Positions 44,817 through 52,799 of a stretch of DNA of 64,000 nt are shown here, piece by piece. The notes below the pieces were generated by a model that saw nothing but the letters and a program-made list of their open reading frames with translations, did no database searches and had not been told where the DNA came from. The stretch spans positions 186,001 through 250,000 of the forward strand of contig JBBRWM010000005.1 in the NCBI GenBank assembly GCA_038249195.1, in the 5' to 3' direction. The position numbers and the translations under genes were made by a program. How positions within the stretch are numbered: the first letter of the stretch is position 1; every line of letters starts with the position of its first letter. This DNA is from JAOUEA01 sp038249195 (GTDB taxonomy: Bacteria > Actinomycetota > UBA4738 > HRBIN12).

Positions 44817-45682
44817 TCGCCCAAGGGTACCTCTCTCGCCACTTCCAAGGGCGAAGCGGGATGGCGGATCCAGCCTTGCTCGATGTCGCGCAGGACTACG
44901 CGCTGAAGTTCCTCCACGACGAAGGCCTTTTCGACCGTGGAGTGGTGCTCAAAGGCGGAACGTCGCTGCGCAAGCTCCGGGTCGGCAACGCCGGGCGTTT
45001 CTCAACTGATCTGGACTTTGCGGTGCCTGACGTCGGAACCGCCGAACTGCTGCTCGACAGCATCGACGGCGCCGAGTTGTTCGACGTCCGGTTCTCCTTG
45101 TCCGACAGGGAAGCGCTCCGAGCGAAGCTCCTCGTAGAGACACCACTTGGCCGACCGCAGATCCCGGCGAGGATCGAGATCTCACTTCGGCCTCTATGGT
45201 TGGCGACTGCGCTCATGATCCCGGTTGCCCTCCCGGTCCATGCCGGCTATGAGTTCACCCTGCCGCCCATACCAGCTCCGGCCCTGGAAGAGTCCCTCTC
45301 GGAGAAGCTTGCGGCATGGCGGCGCCGGCGGAAGATCCGAGATCTGTACGATCTTGACCTCTTCGGCCGTGGAGGCCTTGACCAGGCGCTCATCCGTTGC
45401 CTTCTCGTGCTCAAGGTCTGGCACGACGTCGTGGACGACGGCCTCGGGGTGGGCCCCTTTGATCCCGCCGAGATCGTCGCGGACATCGACGTCCGCGGGC
45501 TCCCTTCCGAGGACATCGGACTCCTCACTCAGCCCGTGGATCCCGTTGCATGGCTCGCTCGAGTTCGAGCGAGGTACGGTTTCCTCACCCAACTCGACGA
45601 CGCCGAAGAGCGCGTAGCCAGGTGCAGCCCCGCCGACCGATACGAGGTATCACAGCTGATTGCGGCACTCATGTCTCGATAG
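44813..45682 (+). CDS. abiEii: AbiEii-like nucleotidyltransferase toxin
   Basis: A 289-residue DUF1814-type nucleotidyltransferase. The signature VVLKGGTSLRKL (GGTSxxK) and the metal-binding RFSTDLDFAV (DxD) are intact. SEKLAAWRRRRKIRDLYDLDLF matches the third conserved motif (K...RD..DL). Such toxins block growth, and AbiE systems can stop phage spread. The ATG overlaps the antitoxin stop (ATGA). All visible catalytic residues are present, so the pair looks functional. Confidence 0.85.
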   Translation: MIAQGYLSRHFQGRSGMADPALLDVAQDYALKFLHDEGLFDRGVVLKGGTSLRKLRVGNAGRFSTDLDFAVPDVGTAELLLDSIDGAELFDVRFSLSDREALRAKLLVETPLGRPQIPARIEISLRPLWLATALMIPVALPVHAGYEFTLPPIPAPALEESLSEKLAAWRRRRKIRDLYDLDLFGRGGLDQALIRCLLVLKVWHDVVDDGLGVGPFDPAEIVADIDVRGLPSEDIGLLTQPVDPVAWLARVRARYGFLTQLDDAEERVARCSPADRYEVSQLIAALMSR

Positions 45683-45733
45683 CCAGACTCAGCCGGGGAT
45701 GTTCGAGGGTGCGGAAGCGGACGGCCCGTTGGT

Positions 45734-46204
45734 CTACGCCATCTCCGAGATGCACGCTTGGAGGGCACCCACATCTCGATCCAGTCGCTCACCCGGCATC
45801 GCCGGCGGTTCCGGGTCCGGGAAGGGGAACGGCCAGCCTGGCTTCGGGTCGTCCTCATAGCGGGGAACGATGTGCGTGTGGAGGTGGGGGACACTGTTGC
45901 CCAACAGGTTGTAGTTCATCTTCACCGGCCGCATCGTCCTCTCGATCGCGGCGCCGACGAGCCGCAACTCCCGCCAGTACGCAACCGCCTCCGCTTCGGT
46001 CAGCTCGGTTGGTTCCGCGACATGCCTTCCTCGCCAGATCGCGACCGTCAGACCCCGCTGGATGTCTGTTCGCCGGAGGTAGGCGTCCACGACTTCGCCG
46101 GCGAAGAACCGGACGCCGTCTCGGGTCTGATCAGGGCGTCCTTCCGCGCAGGCGGGACACCCGATGCCGGCCTTCCACTCGAAGAACACGGGGGACCATC
46201 CCAT
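45734..46204 (-). CDS. HIT family nucleotide hydrolase/transferase
   Basis: A 156-residue histidine-triad protein. The active-site motif HLHTHIVPRY is intact, preceded by NLLGNSVP. A zinc-like CPACAEG occurs early (residues about 17-23). HIT proteins hydrolyse or transfer nucleotidyl groups. Its start and that of the next gene diverge, 59 bases apart. It follows the AbiEii gene convergently. Confidence 0.85.
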   Translation of the reverse strand: MGWSPVFFEWKAGIGCPACAEGRPDQTRDGVRFFAGEVVDAYLRRTDIQRGLTVAIWRGRHVAEPTELTEAEAVAYWRELRLVGAAIERTMRPVKMNYNLLGNSVPHLHTHIVPRYEDDPKPGWPFPFPDPEPPAMPGERLDRDVGALQACISEMA

Positions 46205-46251
46205 GACGTCAGAGCCTATCCACCGGATGCCGATGCTCGCGTGCGTCGGGC

Positions 46252-46257
46252 TAAGCT
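46252..46257 (+). promoter_or_regulatory. Candidate -10 box for leaderless gene at 46264
   Basis: TAAGCT lies six bases before the ATG at 46264, without a ribosome binding site. Confidence 0.45.
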
Positions 46258-46263
46258 CGCGAC

Positions 46264-46869
46264 ATGAGCGAGACGCCGGAGCAGTTCTACGCACGTGTCG
46301 TGGGTTCCATCCGCAGGCCCGATCTGGAGGGGTGGGACACGTGGCCCTTCCAGGGCGAGATGTACCCCCGGGATCTCGACCCCCCCGCTGCGGCGGATGT
46401 TTCGCGGGACGGTCGAGGTGGCGTCGACTGCAACGGTTGCGAGACGCCGGATGAGCAGTTCCTGTGGACGAACGCGAGCTGGCGCGTGCGCCCGCCAACC
46501 GAGCCGGCCGGCCTCCCGCTGGTCCTCTTCCTTGAGCCCCGCCTGCACGTCGGAGAGCCCGGAGATCTGCCGGATGACCTGGCTGGCGAGTTCGGTATGA
46601 TGGTCGCGCGCATCGACCGCGCGATGCGCTCCATCGACGGCATCGAGCGCGTGCACGTCTGCCGATGGGGAGAGGGGTCCGAGCACCTGCACTGGTGGTT
46701 CCTCGCGCGTCCAACTCGGATGCTGCAACTCGCCAGCAGCTTCGCCGAGATCTGGGACGATATGCTGCCACCGACGCCCCAGCCTTTCTGGGACGCGAAC
46801 CTGTCGTGTGTCAAGGCTTCTCTCGACGCGGGAGGGGAGCCAAGTGGGCCTCGCCGGATCCCGCCTTGA
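46264..46869 (+). CDS. HIT-like protein
   Basis: A 201-residue protein that contains CNGCETPDEQFLWTNASWRV and, about 90 residues later, GSEHLHWWFLARP. The latter resembles a reduced histidine triad (HxH, with the third His missing). The N-terminal Cys pair and overall length suggest a HIT-superfamily fold of unknown substrate. It is divergent from the true HIT gene, and the two may be distant relatives. It begins at an ATG six bases after a -10-like box. Confidence 0.68.
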   Translation: MSETPEQFYARVVGSIRRPDLEGWDTWPFQGEMYPRDLDPPAAADVSRDGRGGVDCNGCETPDEQFLWTNASWRVRPPTEPAGLPLVLFLEPRLHVGEPGDLPDDLAGEFGMMVARIDRAMRSIDGIERVHVCRWGEGSEHLHWWFLARPTRMLQLASSFAEIWDDMLPPTPQPFWDANLSCVKASLDAGGEPSGPRRIPP

Positions 46870-46886
46870 TCGGGCGAACGAGAGTC

Positions 46887-46902
46887 CGCCGGCCCTCCGG
46901 CG
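46887..46902. terminator. GC-rich hairpin after the HIT-like gene
   Basis: CGCCGG-CCCT-CCGGCG forms a six-base-pair stem 18 bases after the stop codon. There is no T-run, so it would be a weak or factor-assisted terminator. Confidence 0.35.
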
Positions 46903-46942
46903 ACAAAGGGGCGGCGCCGCATCTCGCTATCGCTCGGTGCCC

Positions 46943-46948
46943 TATCAT
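46943..46948 (+). promoter_or_regulatory. Candidate -10 box for leaderless gene at 46955
   Basis: TATCAT lies six bases before the ATG at 46955, with no ribosome binding site. Confidence 0.45.
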
Positions 46949-46954
46949 CGTCCG

Positions 46955-47692
46955 ATGTCAGAGCAGCCACGCATGGATCCGGTCCGGGGCGCCGCCGCGC
47001 TTGTCGATGACCGTTTCAGCGATGCTCGCGCCGCGATCCTCGCGGGGAGCGTCGTTACCGGGCACGCCACGGCCGCATCTGACCTCGATATCGTGGTCAT
47101 CGGCGATGATGGGAGCGCGCCCTGCCGGATTTGCCTCGTGTATCAGGGCTGGCCGGCTGAGGCCTTCATCCACACCGAGGACACGATCCACGGGTTCTGG
47201 GCGCTCAAGGATGAGCTGGTGCGGCCGGCGCTGGCCCTGATGTGCGCGCGGGGCGAGATCCTGCGGGACCGCGATGGCAGCGGGGCGCGGATCCAGTCCG
47301 AGGCTCGCGAGCATCTCGATGCCGGACCACCGGCGCTCTCGGCTGCCGACCGCGACGGCCTCCGCTACTCGCTTACCGACTGCCTGGATGACTTCCTGGC
47401 GGGTCCGCGACACGAGGAGCTGCCGTTCATCGTAAGCACCCTCACGGAGTGTCTCTGCGAGGTTGCTATGGAGAACCGACGAGCGTTCCGGGGGAGCGGC
47501 AAGTGGATCTACCGCATGGCCCACGAGGCCGACCCGGCCTTCGCAGCCGAGCTGTCGGCCGCGCTGGAGGCGATCGGCGCCGGCGATCATGACCTTCTTG
47601 CAGACCTAGCCCGGGCCGAACTCGATGCAGCCGGCGGTCCGCTGTTCGACGGCTACCGGGCCGACGGCCGTCCCATCCTGGCGAGCGGGTAG
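46955..47692 (+). CDS. Nucleotidyltransferase-domain protein
   Basis: A 245-residue protein. The N-terminal motif LAGSVVTGHATAASDLDIVV is the GS...DxD signature of the pol beta/MNT nucleotidyltransferase fold. The C-terminal half is helical and resembles the accessory domain of aminoglycoside adenylyltransferases. The substrate is unknown, and there is no HEPN partner gene next to it. Calling it a resistance enzyme would go beyond the evidence. Confidence 0.75.
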   Translation: MSEQPRMDPVRGAAALVDDRFSDARAAILAGSVVTGHATAASDLDIVVIGDDGSAPCRICLVYQGWPAEAFIHTEDTIHGFWALKDELVRPALALMCARGEILRDRDGSGARIQSEAREHLDAGPPALSAADRDGLRYSLTDCLDDFLAGPRHEELPFIVSTLTECLCEVAMENRRAFRGSGKWIYRMAHEADPAFAAELSAALEAIGAGDHDLLADLARAELDAAGGPLFDGYRADGRPILASG

Positions 47693-47707
47693 CCGAACGG
47701 CGATCGG

Positions 47708-47960
47708 GACCGTGGACACGGCTCGTCCCCGGTCGACGCCGAAGATGCGCTCCAGGACACGCTGCTTCGTGCCTGGCGCGGACTCGCGCGCTACGAAGAG
47801 CGAAGCTCGCTTCGCTCCTGGCTGTATCGCATCGCTACCAACGTCTGTCTGCGCGCGATCGAACAACGGTCCAGGCGGGTGCTCCCGATCGACTACGTGC
47901 CCGCGACCGATCCGCATGAGGGCCTGGGCGATCCGGTGATGGAGCCTCAGCGGATGCGTG
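47708..47960 (+). pseudogene. Remnant of an ECF sigma factor (region 2)
   Basis: This frame, open but without a start codon, encodes DAEDALQDTLLRAWRGLARY followed by SSLRSWLYRIATNVCLRAIE and VLPIDYVPATDPHEG. That is region 2 and the following linker of the large ECF sigma factors of the SigG/ECF41-like type. Both the N-terminal part and region 4 are missing. Beyond about 47950 the frame stays open but is no longer sigma-like. It is a truncated relic and fills the gap between the nucleotidyltransferase and the kinase genes. Confidence 0.72.
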
Positions 47961-48011
47961 GTAGCGGATCACGGCGATCGTGTATCCGCGAGCGTGAATG
48001 GCCGACGCGCC

Positions 48012-48950
48012 TCATCGGCGGCCATCGCTCGGAGCAGATGGTTGCGGGGTCCCGGCGCGTCGAGACGGGAGTAAAGTTCGGCGATCGGCGAGGACCTCCT
48101 CCACCGTGCGTTTCGCGAGCGCCACGAACGCCGGGTTGGTCTCTCGGTAGTACGGGATGATCATGACGGCCTGATGGAGGGCGTAGCCCCACGCACGCAG
48201 GTAGGTCTCGTCGTCGACCTCGAGTGCGTCACGGAACACCCGACGCCCGACAGGACCGAAGACGCTCCAAGCGGCGATCACGTCGGCCGCCGGGTCTCCG
48301 ACCCCTGCGCCACCGAAGTCGATGATTGCTCGAAGTCGACCGTGTTGAACGAGCAGGTTCGGCCTGAGCAGGTCGGCGTGTATCCAGGCGGGCTTCCCTC
48401 GCCACGCCGGTGCGTCGAGCGCCTGCTCCCAGGCGCTCGTTGCAGCTTCGGTGTCGATGACGCTCCGCGACGACCGGATCGCCTCACGCGTGTCGGCATC
48501 GAGATCCCCGAGCGGACGTCGACCCGCCCGAGGCGCCCCGGCGACGGGCTCCATGCCTCGCAGATCGATGACGAATCGAGCGAGATCGAGGGCGGCGCGC
48601 CGTTCATCGTCAACGAGGTCATCCGCATACGGCTCGCCTTCGATCCATCCGTAGACCGCCCAGGAGAAGGGATAGCCGTTCGCCGGGCGACCGAGTGCCA
48701 CGGGCCGGGGAACCTGCAGGGAGACATGCGGGGCGAGCTTCGGAAGCCAGGTCCACTCCGTTTGCAGGTCCTTCGCCCATGACGCGACGCGGGGCAGTCG
48801 CGCGCAGAGATGATCGCCGAGTCGGTAGATGGCATTCACCGTTCCGGTCGATCGAACCTCGCTGATCGCCAGGTCGCGCATCTGCGGGAGCTGTGCGCTC
48901 ACGAGGCGAGCCACGAGATCGACGTCGATGTCGACCTCGTCCGGATGCAT
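48012..48950 (-). CDS. Aminoglycoside phosphotransferase (APH) family kinase
   Basis: A 312-residue protein kinase-like phosphotransferase. The catalytic loop WIHADLLRPNLLV (HxDxxxxN) and the metal-binding IDFGGAGVGDP are intact, as is the hinge region WAVYGWIEGEPY. Family members phosphorylate small molecules, and only some confer resistance. The ATG at 48950 is preferred, with GGAGGG ten bases before it, over a GTG at 49001. It lies 90 bases downstream of the metal ATPase on the same strand. Confidence 0.82.
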   Translation of the reverse strand: MHPDEVDIDVDLVARLVSAQLPQMRDLAISEVRSTGTVNAIYRLGDHLCARLPRVASWAKDLQTEWTWLPKLAPHVSLQVPRPVALGRPANGYPFSWAVYGWIEGEPYADDLVDDERRAALDLARFVIDLRGMEPVAGAPRAGRRPLGDLDADTREAIRSSRSVIDTEAATSAWEQALDAPAWRGKPAWIHADLLRPNLLVQHGRLRAIIDFGGAGVGDPAADVIAAWSVFGPVGRRVFRDALEVDDETYLRAWGYALHQAVMIIPYYRETNPAFVALAKRTVEEVLADRRTLLPSRRAGTPQPSAPSDGRR

Positions 48951-49040
48951 CTTGGCGACACCCTCCGGCTCGTCTCCGCACGGCTTCTCTCGCACATCCA
49001 CATCATCGCCGAGTGAACGTTGCAGCGACGACCGAGCGGA

Positions 49041-50957
49041 TCACACCGGGCAGTTCCACGAGGAAGGCTGGCGCGGAGGATCGGATGACTCGCGGACGGT
49101 GTGCGAGGGCGAAGAACGGCCGCGGCCGAGCGCCCTCAGCGCGTTGAGGATCGAGGTCACGTCGATGGCTTCCTGGACGAGGGCCCCGCCCACCGGGCCG
49201 ATCACGCCCACGGCGCCCAGGGTCATGAAGCCGAACGCGAGTCCCATGCCGAGCAGGGCACTCTGCGCCGCGATCGAGCGCGAGCGACGTCCGATGGCAA
49301 CGGCGTCGACGAGCCGATCGAGCCGATCGACGGCGAAGACGACGTCGGCCGCCTCCGTCGAGGCCGTGGCGCCGCGTGCACCCATCGCGACGCCCACGTC
49401 CGCCATCGACAGCGCCGGTGCGTCGTTGATGCCGTCTCCGACCATGATGGTGATGTGGCCGGCTCGACGCTCCGAGGCCACGGCCTCGACCTTCTGGGCC
49501 GGGGAGCAAGCGGACAACACATCGTCGAGGCCGATGGGCCCGGCGATCGTGGTGGCGACCTCGGGCCGGTCTCCCGTGACCATGATCGTTCGTTCGATGC
49601 CCAGCCTCCTCAGCGACGCGACCACATCGGCAGCCTCTTGCCGCGGGGGGTCGTCGAGCACCACGGCCCCGGCGACCACGTCGTCGACGCCCACGAGGGC
49701 GAAGGAGGAGCCGGCCAGTGTGGCGCGCCGGAGCGCCTCTGCCGCGGCCGAGGGGCAGGCACGGCCCGCCGCCACGAAGCTCGCGCTCCCGACCGTCACC
49801 TCCCTGCCGTCGACGCGCCCGCGGATCCCGACGCCGTGCGTCTCGGTCACTGCCTCGGGCACGGACAGCGCGAGGCCGCGCTCCCGCGCGCCCCGGACGA
49901 TGGCCTCCGCCACAACGTGCGGCGAGGCCTGATCCAACGAGGCCGCGAGGCGGAGCACCGCGCGTTCGTCGAGACCGCCGAACGACTCGACCCGGGCCAC
50001 CGCGGGGGCGCCGGTCGTCAGCGTGCCGGTCTTGTCGAACAGCACCACGCTCGCGCGGCCGAGCGCCTCGAGGGCCCCGCCTCCCTTCACGATGATGCCG
50101 AGGCGGGCTGCCCGCGAGATTCCGGCCACGATCGCCACGGGGACCGCGAGGATCAGGGGGCAGGGGGTCGCGACCAAGAGCACCGAGAGCGCACGCACCG
50201 GATCGCCGGTGGCGATCCATGCGGTCGCGGCCATCGCGAGCGCCACCGGCACGAAGATGTCCGCGTACCGATCGGCCAGGCGTGTCGCCGGCGCCTTCGA
50301 CGTCTCCGCCTCACGCACCAGACGGATGATCCCGGCGTAGGTGCTGGCCTCGGCCGTGGCGGAGGCTCGCAGGTCGAACCCCGTCCCGGCGTTCACGACT
50401 CCCGAACGCACGGGCTCACCCGCTCGCCGGTCCAGCAAGCGAGATTCGCCGGTGAGAGCCGATTCGTCCAGGACGGCGGGACCAAGGGCCACCCCGTCGA
50501 CGGGCACCACCTCGCCGCTCTTGATCAGGAGGACATCGCCGGGGCGCACGCGCTCGATGGGCCATCCGACGAGCCGTCCGTCCTCGTAGCGCGTGACCGA
50601 CCGGGGGGCGCGCTCGACCAGCGCGGACAGGTCCCGTCGAGCTCGGCGGTTCGCGAAGGCTTCGAGCGCCCTTCCGCTCGAGAGCATGAGGGTGATGATG
50701 GCCCCGGCGAGGTATTCGCCGAGGGCGAGCGATCCGGCGATCGCGAGGACGGCCACCACGTCAACGCCGGCCTCCCGCTTCCGCAGGCTCGCGACGACGC
50801 CGATCAGGAGCGGCACGAGGGCGACGGCCGTGATGAAGCCCCATGCGATCTCGGCCATCCCGTGGGCGCCCGCGAGCCAGAGGATCGCCCCGGCGGCCAC
50901 GACGGACGCAGACGTCACGAACCAGAGCCCGCTCACGTTCCTCGCCGAGTCGTTCAT
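49041..50957 (-). CDS. P1B-type heavy-metal-transporting ATPase
   Basis: A 638-residue metal-exporting P-type ATPase. Motifs in order: DESALTGES (actuator), VATPCPLILAVP (metal-path helix with CPx changed to TPCP), DKTGTLTTG (phosphorylated Asp) and GDGINDAPALS. About six to eight helices are visible. There is no N-terminal metal-binding domain. The PCP motif with flanking Thr occurs in a poorly characterised actinobacterial group, so metal specificity (zinc, cadmium, cobalt or other) cannot be stated. The ATG at 50957 lies six bases after GGAGG. Confidence 0.88.
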   Translation of the reverse strand: MNDSARNVSGLWFVTSASVVAAGAILWLAGAHGMAEIAWGFITAVALVPLLIGVVASLRKREAGVDVVAVLAIAGSLALGEYLAGAIITLMLSSGRALEAFANRRARRDLSALVERAPRSVTRYEDGRLVGWPIERVRPGDVLLIKSGEVVPVDGVALGPAVLDESALTGESRLLDRRAGEPVRSGVVNAGTGFDLRASATAEASTYAGIIRLVREAETSKAPATRLADRYADIFVPVALAMAATAWIATGDPVRALSVLLVATPCPLILAVPVAIVAGISRAARLGIIVKGGGALEALGRASVVLFDKTGTLTTGAPAVARVESFGGLDERAVLRLAASLDQASPHVVAEAIVRGARERGLALSVPEAVTETHGVGIRGRVDGREVTVGSASFVAAGRACPSAAAEALRRATLAGSSFALVGVDDVVAGAVVLDDPPRQEAADVVASLRRLGIERTIMVTGDRPEVATTIAGPIGLDDVLSACSPAQKVEAVASERRAGHITIMVGDGINDAPALSMADVGVAMGARGATASTEAADVVFAVDRLDRLVDAVAIGRRSRSIAAQSALLGMGLAFGFMTLGAVGVIGPVGGALVQEAIDVTSILNALRALGRGRSSPSHTVRESSDPPRQPSSWNCPV

Positions 50958-51049
50958 CGATCGCCTCCCGGGGCCGATCCCCTCCCAACGCGACCGTAGC
51001 CCCCGCACCAGCCGGTTCGGTCGCCGTTGGGCCCGCTCCGGCGGGGACT

Positions 51050-51225
51050 CCTGGCCGTTCGCTCGCCTGGTTCAACCACCACGGCCAGGCGATCTGGCGG
51101 GAGCCGCGCGGGGTGGCCGCCGGCGACGACGTGCCGCAGCTGTCGATCCATCGCGGCGCCCTTCGCTCGTGTTGTTGGACGCCGTTCGGGAGCGACTGGG
51201 AGACGACGCCGAGATGACCGCCGAG
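51050..51225 (+). pseudogene. Fragment of a FAD-dependent monooxygenase with a frameshift
   Basis: One frame encodes WFNHHGQAIWREPRGVAAG, then DVPQLSIHRGAL. This matches an internal segment of flavin monooxygenases of the 3-hydroxybenzoate hydroxylase-like type (GQxIWxEPRG...SIHRGxL). About 51160 the matching sequence (VLLDAVRERLGDD) continues in the next frame. The FAD-binding N-terminus and everything after are missing. It is a short relic in the 520-base gap between the ATPase and the kelch gene. Confidence 0.65.
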
Positions 51226-51279
51226 GGCGACCTCCTCCTCAGGGCCGCCGAGATCCACTCCACAGTGCGACAGGGGGAC

Positions 51280-51402
51280 TCAGCGACCGGCCGCCCTCCG
51301 GAACTCGCGCACCATGAGGTCCCGCCAGACGCCACCGGCCACGTACGGATCGTCGGTGACCCACGCGTCGAGCTCCTCGCGGTCGGTGAAGTCCACCACC
51401 AT
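51280..51402 (-). pseudogene. C-terminal remnant of a YciI-like protein
   Basis: A 40-residue open frame, MVVDFTDREELDAWVTDDPY followed by VAGGVWRDLMVREFRRAAGR in the same frame. It matches the C-terminal half of YciI-like (dimeric ferredoxin-like) proteins: a Gly/Val strand, ELDAWVxDDPYV, then a V..WRD strand. The N-terminal half, which carries the active-site His, is absent; an in-frame TAG lies about 70 bases upstream. It is a relic or a very short protein. Confidence 0.6.
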
Positions 51403-51479
51403 CACTCCACCGGCCCACGGCTCGCGCCGCGGATGCCACTGGCTGGACGGTGGCCGGCGCCGTGACTACCGTGCCCCGG

Positions 51480-52685
51480 ATGACGCTAGGCGATCTGACG
51501 ATGGGTGGGCGGGCAAGGGCTGGGATCATCGCGATAGCCGTCGGGCTCGCCGCGTGCCAGGCCGAGCAGCCGGCACCGCCGGACCAAGGATCGGCAAGTG
51601 GGGCGACGCCGGCCCCGACGATCCCGCCTCCCGGTGGGCCTGCCGTCGAGACCGTGACCCCCATCGCCACGATGGCGCAGCCGCGGGCCGTCCAGACCGC
51701 GACGCGACTCCCTGGCGGCTCGGTTCTCGTGGTGGGCGGTTGCACGGACCCGGGGTGCGAGCTGGGCAGTGGGGACAGGCGGCAGAGATCTTCGATCCAT
51801 CCACGGGCAGCTTCCTGCGCTCGGGCAGGCTGCGGCTCGGCTTCCGGGACGACCACACGGCCACGCTGTTGAAGGGCGGCCGGGTCCTGATCGCCGGTGG
51901 ATGGGGCTCCTTGGACGTGCTGAGCACCACGGAGTTGTTCGACCCCGCGTCCGGCTCCTTCTCCGTTGGTCCGCCGATGCGATCGCCGCGCGCGGGCTTC
52001 ACGGCCGTGCGACTGCGCGACGGTCGGGTGCTCCTGGCCGGTGGGTTCCTGGACAACGAACCCACCACGGCGGCGGCGGATCTGTACGACCCCGGCGCCG
52101 ACGCCATCGGGCGGACAGGATCCATGGGGCGGCCCCGGGGCGCCTACGTGGCGGCCCTGATGCCCGACGGGGCGGGTCCTGATTGCGGGGGGCATCGACG
52201 ACGGGCGGGTCCTGGCATCGGCCGAGATCTACGATCCGGTGAGCGGGACGTTCGCCTCGACCGGTCCCATGAGCCGACCCAGGTACAAGGCCGGGGCCAT
52301 CGCCCTCGCCGATGGGACCGTCATGGTCGTCGGCGGATCGGCCGACATCGAGGGCAGCCGCCGCTACGCAAGCACGGAGGTCTACGATCCCGTCTCGGGA
52401 ACGTTCGCGCCAGGGCCGGCGATGGCCCACCCCCGCTACAAGATCGGCTCGTCGCTGGTCCCGCTTCCGCATGGGGACGTGCTCGTGGCGGGAGGGGCGG
52501 CCCAGGTCGAGCGATACGACGCCGGCGCGGGACGGTTCGTACCCGTGGAGGGGAGCCTCGACGGAGCTCGGCTCTTCCTGACGGCGACGGGTCTCGGGCG
52601 CCGGGACGCGCTGCTGCTCGGCGGCTACGACGACCAGATCGTGCCCACGAGCCAGGCGTGGGAGTACCGCTCGCCTGCTCGATGA
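51480..52685 (+). pseudogene. Kelch-repeat lipoprotein with two frameshifts
   Basis: The N-terminus encodes a lipoprotein signal with lipobox LAAC (after IIAIAVG) and a Pro/Gly-rich stretch, then kelch-type repeats. Their marker motif RVLLAGG/VLVVGG and AEIYDPVSGTF recur. The reading frame changes at about 51765-51790 (one base missing in CELG...AEIFDP) and at about 52176-52180 (one extra G in GACGGGGCGG; removing it restores DGRVLIAGG). With both repaired it would be a continuous propeller of about 400 residues. It is either a decayed gene or carries two sequencing errors at G runs. Confidence 0.78.
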
Positions 52686-52770
52686 CGATCGCCGACGTGC
52701 CGGAGTCGACGAGCCGGTCGAGCACGCCGAGCAGGTTGTACGCGTCCGTCCTCGTGGTCTCGCTCACCGT
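52672..52770 (-). pseudogene. Short UvrA-like C-terminal remnant
   Basis: The minus strand encodes AYNLLGVLDRLVDSGTSAIV then IEQ. It matches the Walker B-downstream segment of UvrA-type ABC ATPases (LLxVLxRLVDxGxTVIVIEH). Only about 33 residues are left, and the final His is Gln. It overlaps the end of the broken kelch gene. It is too short to be functional. Confidence 0.5.
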
Positions 52771-52786
52771 GCCTTCATCCGCATCG

Positions 52787-52792
52787 TAATCT
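52787..52792 (+). promoter_or_regulatory. Candidate -10 box for leaderless GH15 gene
   Basis: TAATCT lies seven bases before the GTG at 52800, with no ribosome binding site. Confidence 0.4.
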
Positions 52793-52799
52793 GCTCCGC

